A stretch of 64,000 bases of DNA from Zygnema cylindricum (taxonomy: Eukaryota; Streptophyta; Zygnematophyceae; Zygnematales; Zygnemataceae). The notes under the pieces are model-generated. The model was given only the letters and a program-made list of their open reading frames with translations, did no database searches and was not told the DNA's origin. A program made the position numbers and the translations under genes. Below, piece after piece: positions 1-10,218 of this stretch. Each line of letters begins with the position of its first letter. Within the stretch, counting starts at the first letter, position 1. The DNA lies in assembly GCA_037447655.1 (NCBI GenBank), contig JBBHKE010002506.1:197650-261649 (forward strand), given 5' to 3'.

Positions 1-1560
1 ACCACACTTCTCCCTCCAGAAAATTAGCTCAGGGGAAGGCACAGTTTGGTCATCATATCTGCTACCATCTCGCTATCTAGTCTCTACTCTAAACCGATTA
101 TTTTGTCTTCTACCTTCTTTTTAACAAATTTGGGTATAATGTCCATGTGTTTGGCTTTAAAATGATGTTTAGGATTGGCAGCAATAGCGATTGCAACCTG
201 ATTATCACAAAAAAAAATTTGCACACGACTCTTAAGGTGACAAAGCTCACCAAGCAAAGACTTGACCCACATCAATTCTTTTACAACAGAGCAAAAGGCC
301 ATATCTTCAGCCTCTATGGTGGACTAAGAAATAACCTTTTGGTGTTTGCTACTCCAGCAACAAGCCCCATCACCCACATACAATACATATCCAGAAGTAC
401 ATCTCCTCATCGGAGCATCACCATAACTACCATCACTCCAAGTAGTGATGTCACTATTCACCCCACCCAAAGGCAACCATAGATCCCTAGTTCCTATCAA
501 ATATCTAATGAATCTCTTAGTTGCCTCCCAATCTCTCTTAGTGGCAGCATTTAGACTTCTACTTAGCACTCTTATAGCTGCAGCTAAATCTGACCGGGTA
601 CAATTCATAAAATATATTAGGCTTTCCACTACTTGCCTGTAAAGAATAGTCTACATGAACTTATGTTTTTCAAGACCTAATTCCTTGTCTAAGATTATGA
701 CTCCTTCCACACTCCCCTCACTTCCCTTTTTCAACTCCATTCGAGTTGTACAACTATTAGCCTTATCGATTTGAAACTTTTCCAACATGTTCCTTATTGC
801 TTCTTTCTCAGTTAGTCTTATAATCTTTCTTTCTCGTTTTGTTTCTGCTTGAATTCCCAAAATATATCTTGCCTCTCCCATATCTTTCATCTCAAATCTC
901 CCTTTAAGAGTCGTTTTCAGTTTATTAATTTTGTTCGTTGATTTACTTAGAACAAACAAATCATCAACATAAATTGCAATAAAAATAACACCTTCCTCAT
1001 CTTCAAAAACATAGATTGAGTGACCAGAGCTGATCTGGATACATCTTAGACCAGTTGAAATTTATCAAGCTTCTTATTTAACTCTCAGGGAGCATGTTTC
1101 AAACCATAAAGATATTTAATTAGCAGGTATACCTTACTCTCCTCTCCTTGCTCCAAAAATCCGTTGAGTTGTCACATGAAGATCTCCTCTTCTAATTCTC
1201 CATGCAAAAAAGTTGTCTTGATGTCTATGTAGTGCACCTCGATGTCTTCCGCTGCTGCCAGACTGAGAAGTACGCAGATAGAGGGAAATTTTATGACGGG
1301 GCAAAGGTTTCCTCATAGTCAATTCCCTCTTTTTCTGTAAATCCTTTTGCCACTAACGGGGCTTTGTAGCGCTCAATGATGTTATATGGGTTCAGTTTTA
1401 ATTTGAACACCCACTTACAACCGATTAGTTTTTCGGTTAGGTGGACAATCCACGAACTCCCAAGTATCGGCTGCCATAATTGAGGCCATCTCCTCATTGG
1501 TGGTTGCCTTCTTCCGGTTGCTTTCTAGATTTCATCGCCTCTCCATAAGTCCGAGGTTCA
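1..1560 (-). pseudogene. copia RT and RNase H remnant (element A)
   Basis: The frame pieces at 1291-1497, 651-959, 324-629 and 84-302 follow one another on the minus strand. They carry copia RT and RNase H landmarks: IGCKWVFKLKLN at the RT start, DMGEARYILGIQ, FMNCTRSDLAAA, DITTWSDGSYGD, and a CDNQ...NPKHHFKAKHMDI stretch near the RNase H end. Frameshifts and stops separate the pieces, and the segment around 1000-1290 that should carry the YVDD motif is in another frame. In a live element this would synthesise cDNA in virus-like particles. It is a pseudogene. Confidence 0.85.
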
Positions 1561-1639
1561 TCCGGATGAGATAGTTTTGTTACCTTGATATTAACTTTTT
1601 TTTCTTACTACCTTTTGATACTTCTCCTTCCTCCCTCAA

Positions 1640-2790
1640 AATCTGTTGCTGGACTAGATGGTTTCCGTGGGTTTCTTTCGAACAATCTCGGCTTCTCCCT
1701 TGTCCCTTGATTCCAAATCAATTTCCAACACGATTTCCGCTTCGGGTAGAGTTATTTCTAAAGTTTCCACAGCCAAGCCCTTCTCGGTCTGATTTGTACC
1801 TGCAAAAATGCCATATTTTCAGAAACTTGGATAGTTAGGAAGCTCAAAGTCATCGAAATTTCTTGACTCAAATCTGATTTTTACTGACTTTGTAAACTTG
1901 AAGGGATCCACAAACTTTCTTTCATCCATAACTACTAGGTGCTTTACTAAGATTATATCTTCCCTTTTTAGATCATAAAACTCTCTATCCTTTTAGATCC
2001 TCATCATATCGTAACAACTACCTCGGTTTTCCTTAAGGATATAGCTTCAAATTTTACCGATCTGTATATCTAGACTGAACAGTTGACAGCCGAAAAACTT
2101 TAAGTGAAATATGTCTGGTTTCCAGCTAGTCAATCTCTTATAACATGTTTGGCATTTTACCGTTGAACTAAGAACTCTATTTACTGAGGTAATTAGCATA
2201 GTTCATTGCCTTGGCTCAAAATAATTTTTTTATCATGTTATCTGACAACATACTTCTAGCAATATCACTTAGTGTCCTATTTAATCTTTCAGCTACCCCA
2301 TTCTGTTCTGGGTTTTCACGAACTCTCTTTTGGTGTTGTACTCCATCTTCTCTCAAAAAATCCTCAAACTGGTAAGAGGAATACTCTCCACCATTGTCAC
2401 TCCTTACTCTGTTGATTGGGTTTTCATGGAGTTTTCCTCTCCATGCCTAATGTTGTCTAAAACATTCCTGAGCCTCTGACTTATTTTTCAAAAAATACAC
2501 CCTAGAATACAGAGACCAATCATCCGTGATAGTCATCATAAATATTTCCCCCCTTTGTGAAGGCACTTTGGCCAGTCCCCTAATATCTGTGTGTACTAAA
2601 TCTATAATCTTTTCTCCCTTATAGGTGGCAATTTTGGTAAGGGTAACCTGTGTGCTTTAGCTTGAGCACATCCACTTCAATCACTTAGATTATTACTCTC
2701 ACCGAACTGCATCCTTTCCACTACTCCCGTCTTTTTCATCTCTCTTAACTTATCTAGATTCACATGCCCAAGCCTCTTATGCCACAACAT
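1640..2790 (-). pseudogene. copia integrase remnant (element A)
   Basis: No long frame survives. Three-frame reading on the minus strand still gives integrase core phrases around 2250-2330 (the PEQNGVAER-type region with the catalytic Glu), the first catalytic Asp region near 2560-2620, and the zinc-binding N-terminal part near 2650-2790. The linker toward RT (FEGGRR-like) lies at 1600-1700. The function would have been cDNA integration. Decay is heavier here than in the protease next to it. Confidence 0.75.
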
Positions 2791-3240
2791 TATATCATGA
2801 ACACCACCATAGTAAAGTTTCTTATTTTCATTGTTAGATTTAGCCTAAATATCCCTTGGCTACCTTTTTTAGCAGTGAAATAAACTTCCTCCTCAAAACT
2901 AGTAGTAAAGACTCTTTTACTAATGCTAGTATCAAAACCCTTATCATCTAATACAGATGTAGAGATGAGGTTTTTGTTCAACCCCGGAAAAAAGAAAACA
3001 TCGGAGAATGTAACTATGGATGTCTTTTTTTAAGTACACTTTCAAATTTACCGATCCTACAAGAGTAGTAGTGACTATCCTCCCATCCCCAAACTCTATC
3101 TCTACGGAGGGAATCTTTCTTATCTTAGTGAAAAGGTGTTTATCCTTACACATGTGCAGGGAGGCACCTGAATCTACAATCCTGCGTACTTCACCTTTCA
3201 ATCCACGGAAAGCACATTTAAGCTTTTGTGGAATTTTGAC
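2790..3240 (-). pseudogene. copia protease and gag-pre-integrase domain (element A)
   Basis: The piece at 2944-3201 encodes an aspartic protease segment with the active site VDSGASLHMCKDKHLF, then VEIEFGDGRIVTTTLVGSV. The adjoining piece at 2790-2981 is the gag-pre-integrase domain (NLISTSVLDDKGF). The catalytic DSG triplet is intact. A frameshift near 2980 breaks the link between the two pieces. Confidence 0.8.
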
Positions 3241-3379
3241 CTTGTTTTCCCCTCCAACTCCTCATCCATTTCGTCCTCGTCCTCAGATTCCGCCTCATGT
3301 ACCTGTGTCACAAGGGCCTTTTTTTACCTCAGGGGGGTCCACCGGTCTGCCCCTCCTCTAACCGAAGTTCGGTTAGCTT

Positions 3380-4317
3380 AGTACACTTATATAGATATAT
3401 AGTGTCTTGGTTTTTTGCAAAAGTGACACTACCACTTTGAGACCCTCGGTCCGGATTCATCAGACTGAGTTTTCTGTCCTTCTCCTCCCTAGTTTCCTAC
3501 TGATTTTTTGGGATCCTTGCTCGTCCAATCAGTTCTTATTGCCAAAGCTTGTCCACTCTTCCCTCCCCTACGGATCTCTATTGTATTCTCTCGGACGAGA
3601 ATCATCCCTACCACAAAATTCCAGATTCACCTAGAATCCGACAAATCTTGCACATGGTTGACTATGTTTTCATAGTCACCGGGTAACTTCATGAGCAGGC
3701 AATTAACCTTCATCTTTTCTGTTTTTTTTCTGTTTCTACATGACCAGCAATCTCTAGTTCCATGAAAAGGGTTGCTAGCTCTTTACAAAAGTCTAGCATT
3801 TCCCCCTTTTTGTATGTATATTTATCTATCTTTTGATTAGCTGATTGCTGTTGCTGAACAGTACCACTCCGGTACATCTCTATGAGGGCAATCCACAGAT
3901 CAGATGCCCTTCCCACTTGCAAATGAGGAGTACATGTCTTTGAGTAAGATGGCGGAGAATGAAGTGCTTTGCCGCCATATTGTTGTAGTTCGAAGTTTCA
4001 ATATCATTCTCCTCATTCCTCAAAATATGTGACCTGAACGCTGAACGGGTTGCGAAAGGTGTTGCTATCGGTGTAGCTGTCTCCTTATCTTTCCCTTTTT
4101 CCATCACAATGCTCTTCTCGTCCTTGAATCCTCCGGTGGAGCTAGATATGCTCTTTTGGTAAACTTGCTTCCCCGAAACTGTGGAGGAATGGTTGAACTA
4201 GATGGACGCCTCACTCGTCCACTTAGTATCCCCTAAAACCTCTTTTCACATAGAGCCCCTGTCATCATACTTTCCCAATATATGAAGCTTGTTACATTAA
4301 TAATCAGCAGCCTAGAG
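3380..4317 (-). pseudogene. copia gag remnant (element A)
   Basis: The pieces at 3880-4107 and 3710-3922 match the gag helical region of the neighbouring elements (AAKHFILRHLTQ; then DLWIALIEMYRSGTVQQQQ and GEMLDFCKELATLFMELE). The zinc knuckle near 3395-3425 keeps CHFCKKPRH but the last Cys is lost by frame disruption. Gag would have formed the particle shell. Confidence 0.75.
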
Positions 4318-4332
4318 GGTGGGCCCATAACT

Positions 4333-5388
4333 TGCAATTGTGAGACCTCGATTGGTCCTCATAGTAGGCAGCTCACTCAAAGCCCCTAGGATAACCTTGA
4401 CTCCTTTGAGTTTCCACAAGAATAACTGCCACCCTGAGAGATAAAAACCTGACCAACTTCACCTTTGTCAAGAGAAGTCTCCCCTGAGTCGATATTAAAA
4501 AGGACCTCTGAATTTGGTCCCTTGAGCAGTAAGGTATGATGGGTCAAAATTGACCTTTTGTACAAGAGCTCTCTGGGAGAGAGGGGTCTACCTACCAAAT
4601 ATTCAAAGTCCTAAATCCCTCTCTAAACCCTATACTATTAGAGTATGACACCAATCAGATTACTGTGTTGTACATAAAAGTACAATGCAGAAATACTTTT
4701 TGTACGACCATCGTACAACATGGCCAAAATGTCGATGCCTGCCATATCCAGATTCGTTCCCGTATTCTCGGGAGATGCCGCAAGCCAAGGTGGTTGTGCC
4801 ACGTGTTACTTGACGTGACGATGATCGAAAAACGCCAAAGCGCCCATTCTGCGATCTCGGCATCTATCGCGGCCGTTTGATCAAGATCGACTTTTAATTC
4901 TAGCCGTCGAAAATAATTGCGTGGTATTTGTTTCGCAATCAAAACAAATGCACGGTATTAATTTTGTGGAGTACCGTACACCGTATATACAAAACTGTAT
5001 CTATGTCTTAAAAATCTGTTCATGCCGTTAAATAAAATTATCTACGTATACATCTATAAGTAATTATGAAACCCTGCATACCTGATCACTAATCATAGAA
5101 TAATAAGATAAAGCTACCAGCTACTGGTGACTTGACGGACGACAGGTACTAAGATCAAATCCTGGGTCCATCAAGTCCCCTTTTGGTAAACCTACCAAAC
5201 TACTACCTGTCTCCCTCTGGAGATCATAGGCAACCATGGCTCTAGCTCCCTCTCCAACCTTCAATGAGTGCGAGTAGTGTGGGAGTTGAAGAGAGGAGTT
5301 AGAGGCAAACTGCCTTTGCTTCTTTTCTGCACTCTATCTTTACAAGTTTAAACGTAGAAAATACTAAAAAGAACCTTTAGTTTCTACA
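4333..5388 (-). repeat. 5' LTR of element A, with half-tRNA PBS at 4318-4332
   Basis: The repeat begins TG (4333) and ends CA (5388) and is 1,056 bp. It is bordered on the element side by a PBS that reads GTTATGGGCCCACC on the minus strand. It aligns by eye with the LTRs at 29088, 45954 and 60024. It carries an ACGT-core motif near 4798-4820 and an antisense tRNA-like stretch at about 5120-5185 ending in TTTTGGTAAA. Confidence 0.85.
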
Positions 5389-5455
5389 AAAGCCTTAGAC
5401 TATGCCACACTAAAGGCTGAAAAAACGAATATTGTATATAAGCGCCAGATGGTAT
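5389..5455. other. unassigned spacer
   Basis: Sixty-seven bases lie between LTR A and the broken LTR C. I recognise nothing in them. They may be the flank into which A inserted. Confidence 0.4.
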
Positions 5456-5790
5456 TGTAACTCTGAGACCTCCATTGACCCTCAAAGTAGGAAGCGCACT
5501 AAAAGCCCCTACGATAACCCTAACCCCTTAGAGTTTCCAAAAAAATAACTGCCACTTGACAGATAAAAATTCTAACCAACTTCACCTTTGTGAAAACAAG
5601 ACTCTCGTTAGTCGATAGCAAAAAGAATCTCTGAATTTGTTCCCCCCTGAGCCTTAAGTTAAGAAGGGTCATAGTTGACCTTAAGCACAAGAGCTCTCTG
5701 GGAGAGAGGGGTCTTCCTACCACAATTTCTAAGTCTTAAATCCCTCTCTAAACCCTATACTACTAGAGTACGGCACCAATCAAATAATTG
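5456..5790 (-). repeat. LTR C, left fragment
   Basis: The fragment starts TGTAACTCTGAGACC, like the ends of the other minus-strand copia LTRs, and runs to CACCAATCAAATAATTGTGTCG. Element B interrupts it there. A short continuation appears on the far side of B at 10163-10218. No internal region is left beside it. Confidence 0.75.
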
Positions 5791-6964
5791 TGTCGTATCT
5801 GTGTGCTCCATTGCCCATAGAAATCGCAGATCCAAAAGAAGCTTATCTAGATAGTGCCGACTCCAAGTTGATATAAACCCAAATGACTAACCCCTTGACA
5901 ATCACAAACCCATTATAGCTTCACCCCTGTGAAATACGACTTTCAGTGTGCTCAGTTCCACCACAGAATGCAAAGTTAGAATATGAGTTTTGGACACATT
6001 CACCCACTTTGACTTTCCCTTAGAAATGAAGCAAACCTGGCAGGCAAAAACTCTGACCGACTACTCTCCTGCGTAGCCTTGACTCCCCTGAGTCCGCAGC
6101 AAAAAGAATCACTAAAAATGGACAAGTAAATTTATAGTTATGGCTGGCCAAAGTTTGCCATTTATACAAGGTGCTCTCTGGGAGAGGCAGCTACCTACCC
6201 AAAATTTTCTAAGTCCTATTCCCCCTCTAAAACTCTATCTACTGAAGTACGGCACCAATCAAATTACTGTGTTGTACATAAAAGTACAGGTGCCGGTGTA
6301 CTTTCTATACGGCCATTGTACGACATGGCCAAAATGTCGACACGTGTCAAATCAGGATTAGTTCCTGTAATCTCCGGAATTCTCGTAATCTAATGTTATC
6401 ACGCCACGTGTCATCTGACGTGGCAAAGACCGTAAAACGCCAAAAGTACCTTTTCCGTGATCGCGGCGCCTATCGCGGCCGTCCGATCAAAACCGGCTAT
6501 AATCCTAGCCGCTGAAATTCGACGCGCGATATTTGTTTCGCTATTTAAACAAATGCGCGGTATCCGTTCCGTCCCCATACCGTACTTCGTACTAAATCAA
6601 ATTGTATCTATGCACTAAGTATCTATTCGCCGTTAAACGAATTAATCTACATGTTACGATTTATATATTTATCGAACCTTACATATCGTAATATGTGTCC
6701 TAGACTTAACGGTTAGAGCTAACTGCTATTGTAACTTGACGGACGGCAGGTACCAGGATCCATTCTTGGGTCTGTCAAGTAACTTTTGGTAAATCTATCT
6801 AATCCACCACCTGTCTTTTCTAGTGAGCTTAGGCAGCCATGGCTCTAGCTCCCTATCAAGCCTTTAGTGACTAGAACAAGTGTGGGGGCTTGGAGAAGGG
6901 AGTCAGGGACAGACTGCCTTTGCTCTTTTTCTATAAAGACCTAGAAAATACTCAAATATCAACA
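5791..6964 (-). repeat. 3' LTR of element B
   Basis: The LTR ends CA at 6964, and the minus strand starts TGTTGATATTTGAG. It holds a palindromic G-box GACACGTGTC (6339-6348), a GCCACGT/ACGTGGC pair 8 bases apart (6403-6424), and an antisense tRNA-like module (6703-6787). The left edge is uncertain by about 6 bases: 5791 assumes TGTCGTATCTGTG corresponds to TGAAACTCTGTG in the other LTR. Confidence 0.8.
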
Positions 6965-7204
6965 CTCCTTTTATTTTCTAGTCTACTTTTTCAACTCTTA
7001 CAAACAAATAAACAAACACTCCTTCCCCTATTTCCTTTTTTTTTTTTTTCTTTTCCTTTTATAAAACTTAAGAAAAATACTCTCGTATTTAAAACAATGC
7101 ATTAGACGAACTGAAATAATAATTGCATCACACATTTAATTTAGTACCCCACTTATCATAAATCCGATCAAAGAGTTTATCCACCTCCTCCCTTTTTCAT
7201 CCAA

Positions 7205-7947
7205 CTAGAATCTACTTTCCCTTTTGCATTTCCAACAGTCAGCCCCATCCCCATCCTGCAACACATACCCGGATGATAACCCTTTTACAGGCACATTTTC
7301 ACAAGCGACATCACACCAAGTAGTGATGTCAAATCCATCCACCCCCAAATTTTCCCAAAAAACACTAGTCCCCACTAAGTTCCTCATAAGATCTACATCT
7401 TCCGTACTCATATTTTTATCCATGATAATTATCTCATTTTCTGAACTTCCCTCACTCTCTCCCATGGAATTCTTTCCACCATCACTTTCTAATTTAATTC
7501 CCAATAAATATTTCTTCTCCCCTAAACCTTTAATCAAATATTTCTCTTCTCCCCTATCCTTTATAGCCTCTTCGAGTTTCACTTCTCCCCTTTCCTCGGA
7601 ATCCGTTGAAGTCTCCCTTTCCAACCAGTTTTCTGTTCCCTATTATCTATAAAATTATTCTCATTAATTTTATCTTTCCCGTTTTCACTTATGAATCCTA
7701 GATCTGACTTTCTCATTTCTAAGTCATACACTCTACACTCCTCAACATCCTCAAGTACCTCCTCTCTCTTTACTTCCCTTATACCTCCAAAAACACACTG
7801 TTGCTTTCGTGGAATTTCTGTGTGCTTTTCTCTCTTCCCTATACTACTAATCCGGAGAAGCTCTAAAAAATCTTCATCCTCTTTCTCCTCTTCCCCTTCT
7901 TCCTCCTCATCCACATTCCAACTTCTAAGTTTTTCAAACAAGGGCAT
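7205..7947 (-). pseudogene. collapsed pol tail of element B
   Basis: Two frames (7579-7947 and 7205-7624, frameshifted to each other) continue from gag. First comes an acidic stretch (DEEEEGEEEKEDED), then the linker that in full copia elements lies just before the protease (EIPRKQQC). It passes directly into phrases from late RT (LGEKKYLLGIKLE) and RNase H (GFDITTWCDVACENVPV...SSGYVLQDGDGADCW). The protease active site, integrase and the RT catalytic core are missing. Element Y has the same arrangement, so the deletion predates both copies. Confidence 0.75.
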
Positions 7948-8726
7948 TCCTTCATATAATGACCCGGTTCCCTACAAAAGAAGCAAACCCCCTTTTTCAA
8001 AGCTCCACTTTCTTTTCCTCTCCCTCTCTTTCCACCAAAGTTCCGATAAGGTTTACCTTTGTCTTTCTTCCCCTCATCACGCTTTCGCTCGTCACCACCG
8101 TTCCTCTCATCACGCTTCCGCCAATCACCGTCGTTCCTCTTATCATGCTTCCGCCAATCACCACCAGCTGTAAATGCATTCACCCTGTCACTTCCCCTAC
8201 GAAGCTCCAAAGTGCTTTCCCTCACAATAATTATCCCCATGGTAAAGCTCCAAGTCCACGAGGAGCCATCCATTGCCTGCATACGACAAATGATGTTTTC
8301 GTACTCATCTAGGAGTTTCATAAGTAGTGTATTAATCTTCCTCTCCTCAGATTCTACATATCCTGCACTAGCAAGCTCAACATATAGCGCAGCAATATCA
8401 TTGCAAAATTCTATCATGCTACCGCCTTTATAAACATAGGCATCTATTTCTTGTTTTACTAATTGCTGCCTCTGAATAGTCTCACTCTTATAAATCTGAC
8501 TTAGTGCTTCCCATATCTCTGAAGACTTCGTTAGACTTAAAAGAGTGATAGCTATGGACTTAGACACATATCTAAGTATGAGATGTTTTGCTATAGTGTT
8601 TTTGTATTCCCATATTTTTCTGTCATTTTCTTCAGTTTTAATCCCTACAAGTGGTACCATAGCTGAGAGCCTAGCTCCCCTCACCAAAGGTGTCCATTTT
8701 TCCTTCTCCCCTATTTCCTCATCCAC
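7863..8726 (-). CDS. gag-like protein of element B (287 aa open frame)
   Basis: The product is a copia-type Gag that would build the particle and bind RNA. Residues about 35-180 are the helical gag region (NDRKIWEYKNTIAKHLILRY; GGSMIEFCNDIAALYVELAS). Residues about 190-227 hold three copies of an 11-residue Arg-rich repeat (GDWRKRDERNG type). Residues 248-261 are a zinc knuckle, CFFCREPGHYMKEC, matching CX2CX4HX4C. The listed ATG at 8726 is internal: relatives start gag in the LTR, and the matching ATG at 8978 is followed by an in-frame stop. The frame ends 40 residues after the knuckle begins, through a shift near 7940; the ancestral frame ran on into the acidic pol remnant. Confidence 0.7.
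   Translation of the reverse strand: MDEEIGEKEKWTPLVRGARLSAMVPLVGIKTEENDRKIWEYKNTIAKHLILRYVSKSIAITLLSLTKSSEIWEALSQIYKSETIQRQQLVKQEIDAYVYKGGSMIEFCNDIAALYVELASAGYVESEERKINTLLMKLLDEYENIICRMQAMDGSSWTWSFTMGIIIVRESTLELRRGSDRVNAFTAGGDWRKHDKRNDGDWRKRDERNGGDERKRDEGKKDKGKPYRNFGGKRGRGKESGALKKGVCFFCREPGHYMKECPCLKNLEVGMWMRRKKGKRRKRMKIF
8070..8168 (-). repeat. 33-bp tandem repeat inside gag of element B
   Basis: Three imperfect 33-bp units (about 8072-8102, 8103-8135 and 8136-8168) encode an Arg-rich 11-residue repeat just before the zinc knuckle. Element Y has about two units at 63165-63240. Confidence 0.75.
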
Positions 8727-8958
8727 GGAAAGGTTTTTCCCTTCACCTTCCGTTGCATTTGAACTCCGGTTGATACTCTAGGCAGCCCCATATGATTCTC
8801 CATAGTATGCTCCTCCAAAGCCAGGTGGCGGACATCTCACTTGTCCCGAAACAATTCCCCATAAGTGCTTCTCGAAAAGCAATCCCTCCATTGTAAACTC
8901 TCAATAAGTGAAGCTTGTTTCATCAAACATAGGCACCCTAGATGGTGGGCCCATAACC

Positions 8959-10162
8959 TGAAACTCTGTGTGCTCCATTGCCCACAGAAATCGCAGATCC
9001 AAAAGAAGCTTATCTAGATAGTGCCGACTCTAAGTTGATATAAACCCAAATGACTGACCCCTTGACAATCACAAACCCATTATAGCTTCACCCTTGTGAA
9101 ATAAGACTTTATGTGTGCTCAGTTCCACCACAGAATGCAAAGTTAGAATATGAGTTTTGGACACATTCACCCACTTTGACTTTCCCTTAGAAATGCAGCA
9201 ACCCTAGCAGGCAAAAACTCTGACCGACTACACTCCTGTGTAGCGTGGACTCCCCTGAGTCCGCAGCAAAAAAAATCACTTAAAATGGTCAAGTAAATTG
9301 ATAGTTATGGCTGGCCAAAGTTTGCCATTTATACAGGGTGCTCTCTGGGAGAGGCAGCTGCCTACCCAAAATTTTCTAAGTCCTATTCCCTCTCTAAAAC
9401 TCTATCTACTGAAGTACGGCACCAATCAAATTACTGTGTCGTACATAAAAGTACAGGTGCCGGTGTACTTTCTGTACGGCCATTGTACGACATGGCCAAA
9501 ATGTCGACACGTGTCAAATCAGGATTAGTTCTTGTAATCTCCGGGATTCCCGTAATCCAATGTTATCACGCCACGTGTCATTTGACGTGGCAAAGACCTT
9601 AAAACGCCAAAAGTACCTTTTCCGTGATCGCGGCGCCTATCGCGGGCGTCCGATCAAAACCGGCTATAATCCTAGCCGATGAAATTCGACGCGCGGTATT
9701 TGTTTCGCTATCGAAACAAATGCGCGGTATTTGTTTCGCTATCGAAACAAATGCGCGGTATCCGTTCCGTCCCCATACCGTACTCCGTAGTAAATCAAAC
9801 TGTATCTATGCACTAAGTATATATTTGCCGTTAAATGAATTAATCTACATGTTACGATTCATATATTTAACGAACCTTATATATCGTAATATGTGTCCTA
9901 GAGTTAACAGTTAGAGCTAACTGCTATTCTAACTTGACGGACGGCAGGTACCAGGATCAATTCCTAGGTCCGTCAAGTAACTTTTGGTAAATCTATCTAA
10001 TCCACCCCTTGTTTTCTCTAGTGAGCTTAGGCAGCCATCGCTCTAGCTCCCTATCAAGCCTCCAGTGACTAGAACAAGTGTGGGGGCTTGGAGAAGGGAG
10101 TCAGGGACAGACTGCCTTTGCTCTTTTTCTACAAAAACCTAGGAAATACTCAAACATCAACA
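8959..10162 (-). repeat. 5' LTR of element B, with half-tRNA PBS at 8944-8958
   Basis: The LTR starts TGAAACTCTGTGTGCTCC and ends CAACA; it is 1,204 bp. The PBS reads GGTTATGGGCCCACC on the minus strand. Inside are a G-box (9506-9515), a GCCACGT/ACGTGGC pair (9570-9591), a 31-bp tandem duplication of a hairpin (9691-9721 and 9722-9752), and an antisense tRNA-like module with an 11-bp perfect stem (9932-9942 with 9968-9978) followed by TTTT at 9982. Confidence 0.85.
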
Positions 10163-10218
10163 TGAAGGTGCTGAAGTACTTTTTATACGGCTATCGTACA
10201 GTATGTCCAAAATGTGGA
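10163..10218 (-). repeat. LTR C, right fragment
   Basis: The bases resemble the stretch that follows the break point in other LTRs (GGTGCTGAAGTACTTTTTATACGG... TGTCCAAAATGT). The match stops at about 10218, where RNase H coding sequence of fragment D begins. Confidence 0.6.

Larger units (their letters stand above)
1..5388 (-). mobile_element. Ty1/copia element A (3' LTR outside window)
   Basis: Reading right to left, the element shows a 5' LTR (4333-5388), a PBS (4318-4332), gag, protease, integrase, RT and RNase H, which is the Ty1/copia order. The RNase H end lies within the first 100 bases, so the polypurine tract and 3' LTR should sit just left of the window. All reading frames are interrupted, so the copy is dead. 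The gag ATG found at the LTR edge in its relatives reads ATC here. Confidence 0.9.
5791..10162 (-). mobile_element. element B: short non-autonomous copia derivative
   Basis: Two LTRs of about 1.2 kb (5791-6964 and 8959-10162) enclose an interior of only 1,994 bp. The interior holds a gag frame and a collapsed pol remnant, with a half-tRNA PBS (8944-8958) and a purine-rich tract next to 6965. Protease active site, integrase and most of RT are absent. The element would depend on proteins from a full copia. The outer edges inside LTR C are blurred (about 11 bases of the target are missing), so I could not confirm a target duplication. Element Y is a second member of the family. Confidence 0.85.

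Noticed and set aside
7691-8433. Ser- and His-rich plus-strand frames
   Set aside because: They are shadows of the Lys/Arg/Glu-rich gag and linker of element B on the opposite strand.
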